A DNA stretch of 64,000 nt from DASQPA01 sp963757335 (lineage in GTDB: Bacteria; Acidobacteriota; Thermoanaerobaculia; Multivoradales; UBA5704), in the NCBI GenBank assembly GCA_963757335.1, contig CAVWRJ010000025.1:868001-932000 (forward strand), in the 5' to 3' direction. How positions within the stretch are numbered: position 1 is the stretch's first letter; the number at the start of each line of letters is the position of its first letter. Made by a program: the position numbers and the translations under genes. The notes under the pieces are model-generated. The model was not told the origin of the DNA and searched no databases. It worked only from the letters and a program-made list of their open reading frames with translations. Below, in pieces: positions 28,342-36,481 of this stretch.

Positions 28342-30744
28342 TCAGGCCGAACCCTCGGAGCTCCCCGTCCATGCCGTCCAGGTGGAGATCAGGGAGAGGC
28401 GGCGGGAGACCGCGGCTAAGGCCTCACGCCAGCGGACGAGGGAGGGGTCGCCGGTCTTCGCGAGCAGCCGTAAGGCCAGGGGCACCCCCCAGCGGAGGAG
28501 GGGGATGCTGCCGGCCTCGGCCCAGGGCCGGAGCGCCGCAAGCGTCTTCGCCGAGGGCGTCTTGCCGCGGCTCTGCAAGGCGATCCGCAGCAGATCGAGA
28601 TCCGGTGCCGGGCGTTTGAAATCGCAGAGGGGGTCGAGGTTCCCGAACACCGTCTTGAGATCGCCGGGAGAGAGAGGCGCCGGGTTGGCGTAGACCGCGT
28701 AGACGCCGGCCAGCCTCAGCAACCAGACGTACTGCTGGCCGCCGGTGAGCTCCAGGGCTTCCGCGGGGCTCAGGGAGTCGAGGCGGCCGAGCCCCATGAG
28801 CAGATCCCAGACCGGGAGATGGACGGCGGAGAGCGGCTCAACCCGGAGGCCTCCCCCTGAGCGGTCCACGGCCAGGGCGCAACTGCAAGCGAGGGCCAGG
28901 TTCCAGCGCCCGCCGGCCAGCTCGGCGATTCCCGCCCCTCCCTCGGGGAAGTCGGCCCCGGGGGTCAGGGCCCAGGCGGCCTTTCCCGGAAGGGCGGTAA
29001 CCAAAGGGGTCACGCCGCCGGGGTACAAGCCGGGGCGGAAGCTGCCGGCCGGCGCCTCGCCTTCGACTCCCAGGAGCACCGTCCCCCGGCACCCGGGCTC
29101 GGGATGGAGGGCCACCCGCAGGGGCGTCTGGCCGACCGCGGCGGGCAGCTCGACGACGGCCTCCCCCGCCACGGGCGCACGGAGGGTACGCGACCAGCTC
29201 CCCCAGGGGAGATCCACCCGGACTGACACCGGCCCGGGCTCGACCCTCTCGCGGCCCCCTCGCGCTTCCACCTCGGCCAGCGAACGGACCTGCCCCTTGG
29301 CGCCGGCGCCACCCCGCCAGACCGGGACCGCGGGAGCGTCGGCCGGCGCGCCGATCCAGACCGCGGGTTGACCGGCGAGCGCCCCGGCCAGAGCTCGCGC
29401 CCCGCCTGCCGGCAACCCCAGTCGCAGGTTCGGGTGCTCCTCTCCGCTCGCGGGAGCGGCGAGAGACCTCTCCCCTATTTCGTCGCTGTCGAGCTCGAGC
29501 TCCCCCACCTCGCCTGCGTCTTCCCTGTAATTGAACGCGCTGAACACCGACTTTCCCAGGTTGTGGAGAGTCCAGTCCCGGTGGATCGTCGGCTCGACGC
29601 CAGGGCCCGCTGGGGGCGGCTGGAGCTGCCGCAACTCGAACACGACGTTCCGATCGCCATTCACCTCAAACCCCTGCCGCGGCTCCGCGACATCCCAGGG
29701 GGCGCCGGGTCGCAAGGTGCACCGGGCATAGCCCTGGAGGCCCAACGGCAGACGGCTGGTGAGCGGCAGCGCCACCGGGTCGCCGGGGAGAGAGGGCAGA
29801 CGCAGGTCCCATCGGGGTGGCTCGTCGGCGGAGATGCGCAGGCTCTTGACCTCCTTTCCCGCCCCGGCCGGGGAGACCTCGACCCGTAGCGCGGCGGTCT
29901 GCAGCTCGGGCAAGCGGACGATGTGCAGAGCGAGGTCCGAGCCGTGACGGCCCCAGGCTTCGAGCTGCGGCGTCTGCTGGACCGGCGGCGATTGGGCTGC
30001 CGCGTCGCGCGCTACCTTCTCCTGGCAGAGGGCGAGGAGCTGGCGCAGGTCGACCGTCCGCTCCCCGGTCGTGAAGTCGAGGTCCACCGCCTCGACGCAG
30101 GGGTTTTCGAAGTCCAGGCCGTCGAGCAGAAACTGCATCATCGCCCCTCGCCCGCCGATCTCGACCGCGAGCTGGTCCTGGGCCGCGGCATAGCAAGCCG
30201 CCAGGGTGTTCTCCGGCTTGGCGGTGTAACCCGTAACCCCGCCGTGCATGGCCGCCTGGATGGTCGGCCGGGCGGTCTCCGGGTAGGGATAGTTCTGGCA
30301 GCCGTCCAGGAAGAGGAACTGGCGGGCGAACCCCAGGCTGCGGAAGAGCTCGGCGTAGAGGCCCATCCCCAGGTTGGACCAGGCGTCGGGCCCCGCCTCC
30401 TGGGTGAGGAAGAGGCGGCCGCTCGCCGGCTCGTAGAGGCCGTGCCCGGAGAGGAAGACGAAGAGCCGGGTGCCGCCGGTGACCTTGCGCAGGCGGGCGA
30501 TCGAGCTCCAGATGTCCGGCTCCTTCGCCGCGGCCCAGGGCAGCTCCAGCGCCGTCAAGGCGGGCAGGGTCGCCGCCGAGGGCGCGGCATGGAGAAAGAT
30601 CTGCCCGTCCGGCACTCCCAGGCGGCGCAGCCAGAGGACCGCGGCCACCGCGTCCGCCGCCGCCCCGGCGAGCCGGGGCAGCTCCGGGGAGTCGTAGAGG
30701 TCGATGCCGACGACGAGCGCCCAGGTGGTCTTCGCCTCGTTCAT
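28342..30744 (-). CDS. Caspase-like (peptidase C14) protein with large C-terminal region
   Basis: 800 residues from ATG 30744, which follows the hydrolase stop by 10 nt and has GAGG upstream; a longer reading through the hydrolase gene is low-complexity shadow. Residues ~6-215 form a caspase fold: first strand TWALVVGIDLY, then LAGAAADAVAAVLWLRRLG, catalytic His101 in FVFLSGHGLY and catalytic Cys149 in FLFLDGCQNYP. The remaining ~580 residues match no family I recognise: beta-rich segments (PPRWDLRLPSLPGDP; VSVRVDLPWGSWSRTLRAP), then an alpha-helical end rich in Leu/Trp finishing LISTWTAWTGSS. No signal peptide or membrane segment. Bacterial caspases often act in regulated proteolysis or programmed death, commonly next to hydrolase-type effectors, as here. 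Substrate unknown. Confidence 0.85.
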   Translation of the reverse strand: MNEAKTTWALVVGIDLYDSPELPRLAGAAADAVAAVLWLRRLGVPDGQIFLHAAPSAATLPALTALELPWAAAKEPDIWSSIARLRKVTGGTRLFVFLSGHGLYEPASGRLFLTQEAGPDAWSNLGMGLYAELFRSLGFARQFLFLDGCQNYPYPETARPTIQAAMHGGVTGYTAKPENTLAACYAAAQDQLAVEIGGRGAMMQFLLDGLDFENPCVEAVDLDFTTGERTVDLRQLLALCQEKVARDAAAQSPPVQQTPQLEAWGRHGSDLALHIVRLPELQTAALRVEVSPAGAGKEVKSLRISADEPPRWDLRLPSLPGDPVALPLTSRLPLGLQGYARCTLRPGAPWDVAEPRQGFEVNGDRNVVFELRQLQPPPAGPGVEPTIHRDWTLHNLGKSVFSAFNYREDAGEVGELELDSDEIGERSLAAPASGEEHPNLRLGLPAGGARALAGALAGQPAVWIGAPADAPAVPVWRGGAGAKGQVRSLAEVEARGGRERVEPGPVSVRVDLPWGSWSRTLRAPVAGEAVVELPAAVGQTPLRVALHPEPGCRGTVLLGVEGEAPAGSFRPGLYPGGVTPLVTALPGKAAWALTPGADFPEGGAGIAELAGGRWNLALACSCALAVDRSGGGLRVEPLSAVHLPVWDLLMGLGRLDSLSPAEALELTGGQQYVWLLRLAGVYAVYANPAPLSPGDLKTVFGNLDPLCDFKRPAPDLDLLRIALQSRGKTPSAKTLAALRPWAEAGSIPLLRWGVPLALRLLAKTGDPSLVRWREALAAVSRRLSLISTWTAWTGSSEGSA

Positions 30745-30754
30745 GGCGCCTCGT

Positions 30755-32017
30755 TCATGGCTTGGCGCCGGGCCAGGCGTCGCGGATCGTTTCGTACACC
30801 TTGTCGTGGTACCAGTAGGCGCTGTGCGACTCCGGGAAGGGGACGCCGGGATCGACCTCGACGTCGCGGATGCCGGCGACATCGGGGACATTGGCGATAT
30901 TGGGGACATTGGGGACATTGGGGAAGACCCGGCTGGCGCAGAAGGAGAGGAAGTCCTGCCGGTTGTAGAAGTTGAGCCAGGGGGTGAAGGGCGCGGGCGC
31001 GGCCTGGCCGCGGCGGATTCCCTCCAGGGCATCCAGGGCGTAGAGGAACGGCGCCTGGGAGCCCGCGGTCACCAGGAGATCGACCGGCGGCGCGTCCGGC
31101 CGCGACAGCAGGTCGACGAGCATGATGCCGCCCAGGCTGTGCCCCACGGCGACCACCGGCCGCGGCAGGTCGGCGAGCTTGCCGGCGAGGAAGCGGAGGA
31201 TCTCCCCACCCCGCCGCTGGTAGTAGAGGACGTCCCCCACCGCCGGGGTGCTCGCCCCCATGAGACCCAGGCGCCGGTCCGCGGCGAGCCGGGTTCCCTT
31301 CTGGAGGATGAAGCCGGTCGCCTTCTCTTGGATCCAGTCGGTGAAGATGTTCCTGGTGGTCCCCTTCGCCAGCTCGTTGCGGACGGCCTGGACGAGCCGG
31401 TCCCGCCGGGCCCCGTCGAGGAGGGCGGGCGGGCCGCTCCCCGGTGCGTCCCCGCGGTGGGGAGCGAGCGCCAGGGCGACGACGGCGCGGGCCACCGCGG
31501 TGAGCAGGTCGGGATCGCCGGCACCCCTGGCGAGAGCGGCCCCGCCGAGCTCCGGGGCGGCCCCGACCGCGGTCGCAGCGGCAGCGATCTCGCCGGCCGC
31601 GATCCCCATCCCGGTGAGATCCAGGTTCGCGGCTCCGGCCGCGAGCTTCGTCAACAGGTGGACCGCCTCCTGGTCCTGGCGCAGCCCGCCGACGACGACG
31701 CCTCCCCCCGGGGGGGCGCCAGCGGCGGCGAGGCGGAGCTCGAAGAGCGGATCGTCGAGGAGGAGCGCCCAGGCCGCGGCCGCGAGCTGCCCCGCGCTCA
31801 GGGGCGGCGGAGCGACGCCCTTGGTGACCGGCTCGGGCGGCAGGGTCGCGGGGACGAGGTCGACCGGCACTCCCATCGTCCGCCACCAGTCGCAGCCCAC
31901 GAACCGGACCCCCGTGATGCCGGCGATCCGCGCATAGTCCTGAACCCGGCCCCAGAGGGGCACCCAGCCCTCCTGGCGCACCCCCGTGCCGTGAACGAAC
32001 ACCAGGCTCCCTTGCAT
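30755..32017 (-). CDS. Alpha/beta hydrolase, lipase/esterase-like
   Basis: 420 residues. SLVFVHGTGVR at the N-terminus is the oxyanion-hole strand, the nucleophile elbow is VVAVGHSLGGIM (Ser294), a likely acid is Asp355 in YNRQDFLS, and the likely catalytic His is His398 in FPESHSAYW. A long Ala/Gly-rich insertion (residues ~75-215) separates the first strand from the core. Between Asp355 and His398, residues 366-381 are a repetitive NVPNVPNIANVPD tract encoded by a 9-bp tandem repeat. No signal peptide, so probably cytosolic. GGGAGG lies 4 nt before ATG 32017. Lipase-like members with a GTGVR start occur in effector and conflict gene neighbourhoods; pairing with the caspase suggests a shared role, but the substrate is not evident. 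Confidence 0.85.
   Translation of the reverse strand: MQGSLVFVHGTGVRQEGWVPLWGRVQDYARIAGITGVRFVGCDWWRTMGVPVDLVPATLPPEPVTKGVAPPPLSAGQLAAAAWALLLDDPLFELRLAAAGAPPGGGVVVGGLRQDQEAVHLLTKLAAGAANLDLTGMGIAAGEIAAAATAVGAAPELGGAALARGAGDPDLLTAVARAVVALALAPHRGDAPGSGPPALLDGARRDRLVQAVRNELAKGTTRNIFTDWIQEKATGFILQKGTRLAADRRLGLMGASTPAVGDVLYYQRRGGEILRFLAGKLADLPRPVVAVGHSLGGIMLVDLLSRPDAPPVDLLVTAGSQAPFLYALDALEGIRRGQAAPAPFTPWLNFYNRQDFLSFCASRVFPNVPNVPNIANVPDVAGIRDVEVDPGVPFPESHSAYWYHDKVYETIRDAWPGAKP
30881..30925. repeat. 9-bp tandem repeat inside the hydrolase gene
   Basis: Five consecutive 9-nt units of the form attggggac (30881-30925), two exact and the others differing by one or two bases. They encode the NVP/NIA tract of the hydrolase. 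Because the unit is a multiple of three, copy-number change would keep the frame. Confidence 0.85.
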
Positions 32018-32056
32018 ACGGCCTCCCCTCCAGCCCCTCTCGTCGTTTCTTCTATT

Positions 32057-33412
32057 CTACTGGGATTCAACGGCTGCCGCGGGGGGCCGCCGCGGCCCGG
32101 CGCCCGAGGCGTCGGCCACCAGTTGCAGGAAGGGACGGACGACCGGCAGCCGCAGGGCCCAACCGAGCCAGGCCCAGCCGAGGTGGAGGTGCTCCAGGCC
32201 GCGGGCGAAGGCCGCGATCCCCTCCTCCTCCCCGGCGCCTCCAGGGTCGTCCCCCGGGGCGTAGGTCAGCCGTTCGAGCGCGCGGCGGGGGTGGTCCTCG
32301 GCCGCCACGAGGAGGAGGCCCACCGGCTGGCGGCGGGCGAACCAGCGCGCCAGCTCCGAGCAGGGGCCGCAGCCGCGGGCGAGGTAGAGCCGGGCGGGAG
32401 GCGGACCGCCGGCGAGAGACGAAGGGTGCCAGGGGCGCCAGCGGGGCCACCAGCGGCGCACCGCGCCGCGGTAGGCCTGGAAGGCGGGGCCGAAGCGCCG
32501 GTCGAGGTCGCCGCCCTCGTCCCAGGCAGCGAGACCGACGCAGTAGAGGTGGGCCATCACTCCGCCCGCCGCCACCCAGGGGCTCCCGAGGAGCGCTCCC
32601 CAGCCGGCGAGGAGCAGCACGGCGCCCAGTTGCATGGGGTTGCCGACATAGGCATAGGGCCCGGAGGTGACCAGCCTCCCGGGGGGATCGTAGGGGAGCG
32701 GGGTGCCGCCGCCCCGCCGGGCGAATTCGAGCACCGCAGAGACCCCGAGAACCGCGGGGAGCGCGAGGAGCTGGAGCGCGAGAGAGAGGAGCCAGCGCGG
32801 CCTCTCCAGGAGGGGTGCCCAGCTGCCGCCGGCCTGCTCCAGGATAACCTCGGGCAGCAGGAAGAGGATGAGGAGGGAGAAGAGGGCGATCTGCAGGAAG
32901 ACGCGAGCGGCCAGCCGCCGGCCGGCGCGGGTCCAGCGGGCCAGCAGCTGGGCGGGCAGAGCGCAGCCGAGGAGCCCCGCGGCCTCCCCCACGAGCCAGT
33001 GGGGGCCGAGGATGAGGAGCGGCGCCCCGCGCGGCATCAGCAGCAGATCGAGCCAGAGGAGCGCGGCGAGCACCCCGGGGAGAGGGAAGCGCGGCAGGGC
33101 GAGGGCCGGCACCACCCCCCAGAGCACGGCCCACCCGAACCAGAGGTCGACCGGCATACCCAGGAAGAGACCGCCAGAGGCCGAGAACCGCCACCAGCCC
33201 AGGTGCTGGGCGAAGGCATGGAGGAGAGCCAGGCCGCAGAGATTCCAGAGGACGGCGAGGAGGAGGCCGGCGCGCTCCGGCATCTCCAGCCGCCCGGGCC
33301 GCCCGGGCCGCCCTGGCCCCCCAAGCCGCCGCCAGGCCCAGAGCGCCAGAGCGGCGGCGACCGGGCCGAAAAGGCCGAGGGCCCGGAGAGCGAGGCGAGG
33401 GTCGGCGCTCAT
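32057..33412 (-). CDS. ICMT/PEMT-like integral membrane methyltransferase fused to a DCC (DUF393) thiol domain
   Basis: 451 residues. The first ~270 are hydrophobic, with about 8 membrane segments. They lead into the isoprenylcysteine/phosphatidylethanolamine methyltransferase signature GRLVTSGPYAYVGNPMQLG and the closing block DLDRRFGPAFQAYRGAVRRWWP, which bind SAM at the membrane face. After a Pro/Gly linker, residues ~345-440 resemble the DCC/DUF393 thiol-disulphide family: LARGCGPCSELARWF (CGPC redox pair), a Gly-rich middle and GWALRLPVVRPFLQLVAD. The fusion of these two families is unusual in my knowledge. ATG 33412 follows the previous stop by 4 nt. Membrane lipid, quinone or thiol methylation is plausible; no substrate can be named. 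Confidence 0.75.
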   Translation of the reverse strand: MSADPRLALRALGLFGPVAAALALWAWRRLGGPGRPGRPGRLEMPERAGLLLAVLWNLCGLALLHAFAQHLGWWRFSASGGLFLGMPVDLWFGWAVLWGVVPALALPRFPLPGVLAALLWLDLLLMPRGAPLLILGPHWLVGEAAGLLGCALPAQLLARWTRAGRRLAARVFLQIALFSLLILFLLPEVILEQAGGSWAPLLERPRWLLSLALQLLALPAVLGVSAVLEFARRGGGTPLPYDPPGRLVTSGPYAYVGNPMQLGAVLLLAGWGALLGSPWVAAGGVMAHLYCVGLAAWDEGGDLDRRFGPAFQAYRGAVRRWWPRWRPWHPSSLAGGPPPARLYLARGCGPCSELARWFARRQPVGLLLVAAEDHPRRALERLTYAPGDDPGGAGEEEGIAAFARGLEHLHLGWAWLGWALRLPVVRPFLQLVADASGAGPRRPPAAAVESQ

Positions 33413-33416
33413 CGGC

Positions 33417-34469
33417 CTACCGCCACTCCGCCGGGGTCGCCGAGGTTGTCGGAGTCGCCGGAGTCGCCGCGCTCTCGATGAGGTAGCCGGCGGCGAGCCG
33501 CACGGCGTAGCGCTCCCAGGGGCCGAAGTACCAGGCCGGGTCGAGGTCGCGGCGGAAGCTCTGGGTCCAGCGCACCCGGGTGCGGCCGGGGCCAGCAGGC
33601 GCCCACTCGACCGTCGCGTCCTCCCAGGCGAGCCAGTGCGCCACCTTGCTGCCATCCGAAACGGTATGGAAGCGGACCCGCCCCGGCCCGGCCGCGGCGA
33701 CCTCCAAGACGAGGTCTCCGGGCCTCCCCTCGCCGCCGGCGAAATGGACCGTCCGTCGGCTCCCCGGGGCGAGCCCGGTGCCGGAGACCGCCACCGGCCG
33801 GGGAAAGCCGAGGCGCAGGAAGGCCGGCAGGGGGGCAGCGAAGCGGGGGGAGCGGGCGAGCGCTCGCGCCACCTCCGCCGGTGGGGCCGCGATCTCCCGC
33901 TCGACCGCGATCCGCTCCTCGCGCGGGAACGACAGGTCCGGCGTCACCCCCTCGAAGCTCAGGGGCACCAGGACGAGGACGAGGAGGCAGGAGGCGATCG
34001 GCCCGCCCCGCGCGCTCCGCCGTCGCGCCTCCTCGACCAGGCCACCGACAAGAAGCCCGATGGCATAGAAGAGGGGCGCCGCCATCAACAGGCAGACGAT
34101 TCCCTCATGGAGGAACATCCCAGCCAGGAGGAGACCGATCGTAATCGCCTTGAAGATCGTCCCGACGAGACTCACCGGCCGCGCCGCGAAGACGACCAGG
34201 ATGGCGAGCAGGGCCGGGATGCCGATGAAGAGGGCGGCGGTCTGCTCGAGCCTGCCCTGCACGAGGAGACGGTAGAAGGTCATGGCGGCGGCCAGGGCGA
34301 TGACCACCACCGCCAGGGTCTGCCGCGCCCGCTTGGGCCTGGGGTCCACCTCCAAGTAGGGTTCGTCTGCCCGGGAAAGGGCGGACTGGACCAGATACCA
34401 GATCGGAACGACGAAACAGACGACGACCAAGAAGAGGATCGCCAGCCAGAATGCCCAGGCTCCGCTCAT
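33417..34469 (-). CDS. Membrane protein with C-terminal SRPBCC (polyketide cyclase/START-like) domain
   Basis: 350 residues. Five to six predicted membrane segments occupy residues 1-~170 (for example WAFWLAILFLVVVCFVVPIWYL). The rest is a soluble SRPBCC-type module: EIAAPPAEVARALARSPRF, then alternating strands ending VEWAPAGPGRTRVRWTQSF and a C-terminal helix. The family binds hydrophobic ligands. First gene of the run that ends with the caspase. AAGGAG stands 8 nt before ATG 34469. The protein ends in a Thr/Pro-rich tail. No precise function can be assigned. Confidence 0.7.
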   Translation of the reverse strand: MSGAWAFWLAILFLVVVCFVVPIWYLVQSALSRADEPYLEVDPRPKRARQTLAVVVIALAAAMTFYRLLVQGRLEQTAALFIGIPALLAILVVFAARPVSLVGTIFKAITIGLLLAGMFLHEGIVCLLMAAPLFYAIGLLVGGLVEEARRRSARGGPIASCLLVLVLVPLSFEGVTPDLSFPREERIAVEREIAAPPAEVARALARSPRFAAPLPAFLRLGFPRPVAVSGTGLAPGSRRTVHFAGGEGRPGDLVLEVAAAGPGRVRFHTVSDGSKVAHWLAWEDATVEWAPAGPGRTRVRWTQSFRRDLDPAWYFGPWERYAVRLAAGYLIESAATPATPTTSATPAEWR

Positions 34470-34506
34470 CGGGGAAGCTCCTTTCCCTCCGCTCGGAGGA
34501 AGCTAG

Positions 34507-34526
34507 TTGAACGCGTTCAAATTGTA
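34507..34526 (-). promoter_or_regulatory. Candidate promoter and operator of the SRPBCC-methyltransferase-hydrolase-caspase operon
   Basis: The minus strand reads TACAAT (34526-34521) immediately followed by TTGAACGCGTTCAA (34520-34507), a perfect 14-bp palindrome placed where transcription should begin, about 38-51 nt upstream of the first start codon. No good -35 box is seen. A symmetric site covering the start point suggests repression by a dimeric regulator. No regulator gene is adjacent. Confidence 0.5.
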
Positions 34527-34546
34527 GCTGAACGGAGCTCGAATCG

Positions 34547-35227
34547 CTATAGGGAGGGAGAGAGCATTCCCCCCTCCAGCCGCAGAATCCGCGTACAGCG
34601 TTCCGCGATCTGGGGGTTGTGGGTGACTAAGAGAGCGGTCGTGCCGTGGCGCTTCTGGAGGTCCAGGAGGAGGTCGAAGACCTGGTCGCCGCTCGCCGGG
34701 TCGAGGTTGCCGGTCGGCTCGTCGGCCAGGAGGAGGGGGGGTTCGAGCATCAGGGCGCGACAGATGGCGACCCGCTGGCGCTCGCCGCCGGAGAGCTGGT
34801 TGGGGAAATGCTCCAGCCGGTCGGCCAGGCCGACCTCGGAGAGCAGCGCCTCGGCCCGGGCCAGAAAACGCTTCGGCTCCCCCCCGGCGATGCGGCCGGG
34901 GAGGAGGACGTTTTCGAGGGCGGTGAAGTCCGGCAGCAGCTGGTGGAACTGGAAGACGAAGCCGATCGTGCGGTTCCTGAAGGCCGCCAGGCGCGCCCCC
35001 GAGAGACCGGAGAGCGTCTGGCCGCCGATCGCCACCTCTCCCCCATCCGGCTTGTCGAGGGCGCCCAGGAGATGAAGGAGGGTCGACTTCCCCGACCCCG
35101 ACGGCCCCACCACCGCCACCAGCTCCCCCGGCTCGACCGCGAGGTCGATCCCCTTCAAAACCTCCACCCGCCGGACCCCGTCCTCGTAGGTCTTGCGGAG
35201 CCCGATGGCGCGGACGGGGACGCTCAT
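34547..35227 (-). CDS. lolD: Lipoprotein-releasing ABC transporter ATP-binding protein LolD
   Basis: 226 residues, a standard MacB/LolD-type ABC ATPase: Walker A VVGPSGSGKSTLLHLLGALD, Q-loop FVFQFHQLLPDFTALENV, signature LSGGERQRVAICRAL, Walker B LLLADEPTGNLD and H-loop TTALLVTHN. FHQLLPDFTALENV and the GALD after Walker A are LolD-like. Its start overlaps the LolC-type permease stop by ATGA. Together they extract lipoproteins from the inner membrane for delivery to the outer membrane. Confidence 0.94.
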   Translation of the reverse strand: MSVPVRAIGLRKTYEDGVRRVEVLKGIDLAVEPGELVAVVGPSGSGKSTLLHLLGALDKPDGGEVAIGGQTLSGLSGARLAAFRNRTIGFVFQFHQLLPDFTALENVLLPGRIAGGEPKRFLARAEALLSEVGLADRLEHFPNQLSGGERQRVAICRALMLEPPLLLADEPTGNLDPASGDQVFDLLLDLQKRHGTTALLVTHNPQIAERCTRILRLEGGMLSPSL

Positions 35228-36438
35228 CGGCGCATCGCCTCGATGGGGTCGAGGGTCGCCGCGCGCTGGGCGGCGTAGAGAGAGGTCAAGAGGGCGAGGC
35301 CGAGGGTCAGCAGGAGGACCAGGGCGAGGTCCCCTGGCTTGACGAGGAAGGGAACGTACTCCAGGAAGTAGACCCTCCCCGGCACCGGCACGAGCTTGTA
35401 ATGGTCGAGCACCCAGGCCCCCCCGGCCCCGAGCCCGGCCCCGGCGAAGGCGCCGAGCCCGGCGACGAGACCGCCGAGGAGGAGGAAGGCGCTCCGCAGA
35501 TGGCCGGCGTTGGCGCCCATCGCCCCCAGCATGCCGATCTCCGGCCGCTTGCTGGAGATGATGAGGGCGAGGTCCGCCATGAGCGCCAGCTCGGCCACGA
35601 AGACGATGAGGAAGACCGCCACGAACATCATCACCTTTTCGAGCCGCAGAGCGAAGAGGAGGGGCCGGTTGAGGTCCTTCCAGGTGCGGACCTCGCTCCC
35701 TCTGGGGAGGACGGCGGGCAGGCGTTTCGCCACGTCGAGAGCGGTGTCCAGATCCGCCGCCGCCACGTCCAGCCGCAGCTCGGCGGTCCCCAGGAGGGTC
35801 AAGGCGGCGGCGAGCGGGAGGGCCACCCGCTCCTGCTCCTCCTGGGTGCGGCCGCTCTTGAAGGTGCCGGAGATCGGCAGGCTCCGCAGCCGCGGCTGGG
35901 GCCCGCCGATCGGGGCGAGAGTGGGCTTCGGCGAGACGAGCTGGATCACCTGGCCCGGGACGAGCCCCCAGCGGGCGGCGAGCGCCCCCTCGACATAGAG
36001 CCCCTCGGGGTAGCCGGCAGCGCCGGGGAACGAGGCCGGGACCCGGCCCTCGAAGCCCACCAGCTCGGCCGGCTCGACCTTGCCGCGCGACACCAGCCAG
36101 CCGTTCCCCGCCACCTGCACCTGGGCCGAGGTCACCCCGGGGACGGCGAGGACGGCGCGCTTCGCCGCGGCGGCTGCGGCCTCCGCGGCGTCCGACGGCG
36201 GCAGGTCGACCTCGATCTGGGCGGTGCGCGAGAGGATCTCCCCGCGGAGCGCCTCCTGGAAGCCCGAGATCACCGCGAGCGAGAGGACGAGCGCCGCCAC
36301 CCCGAGCCCGATCCCCCCCGCCGCCACGGCGGAGAGGAAGCTCGCGTAGGCGTCCTTCCTCGTGCTCTTCAGATAGCGGAGAGCGAGAATCGCCGGGAAG
36401 GGGATCCGGCGCAGGAGGAGGCGGGAGGGGCGGCTCAT
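35224..36438 (-). CDS. lolC: Lipoprotein-releasing ABC transporter permease LolC/LolE
   Basis: 404 residues with the FtsX/MacB topology: N-terminal ILALRYLKSTRKDAYASFLSAVA and a membrane helix with VISGFQEALRGEILSR, a periplasmic domain (residues ~75-260), then three helices including LALIISSKRPEIGMLGAMGA, ending AATLDPIEAMRR. RYL.S.R......F.S and the GF.....R.......H/I block are Lol-type. Start placed at ATG 36438 (MSRPSRLLLRRIPFPAI); a longer in-frame reading runs into hepT. No strong ribosome-binding site. lysS-lolC-lolD is a conserved order, here interrupted by mntA-hepT. Confidence 0.92.
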   Translation of the reverse strand: MSRPSRLLLRRIPFPAILALRYLKSTRKDAYASFLSAVAAGGIGLGVAALVLSLAVISGFQEALRGEILSRTAQIEVDLPPSDAAEAAAAAAKRAVLAVPGVTSAQVQVAGNGWLVSRGKVEPAELVGFEGRVPASFPGAAGYPEGLYVEGALAARWGLVPGQVIQLVSPKPTLAPIGGPQPRLRSLPISGTFKSGRTQEEQERVALPLAAALTLLGTAELRLDVAAADLDTALDVAKRLPAVLPRGSEVRTWKDLNRPLLFALRLEKVMMFVAVFLIVFVAELALMADLALIISSKRPEIGMLGAMGANAGHLRSAFLLLGGLVAGLGAFAGAGLGAGGAWVLDHYKLVPVPGRVYFLEYVPFLVKPGDLALVLLLTLGLALLTSLYAAQRAATLDPIEAMRR

Positions 36439-36481
36439 GAGCGAGGAAACGGCCGGACGAGGCCGGCGCGCCAACGATAGC

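Noticed and set aside
30745..31032. A 96-residue N-terminal extension of the caspase
   Set aside because: It is out-of-frame hydrolase sequence (Ser/Pro/Met-rich), and a coupled ATG with a ribosome-binding site exists at 30744.
30704..33481. A 925-codon plus-strand frame with a GDIGDIGDI tract
   Set aside because: Antisense to the hydrolase and methyltransferase genes; the tract is just the other strand of the 9-bp repeat.
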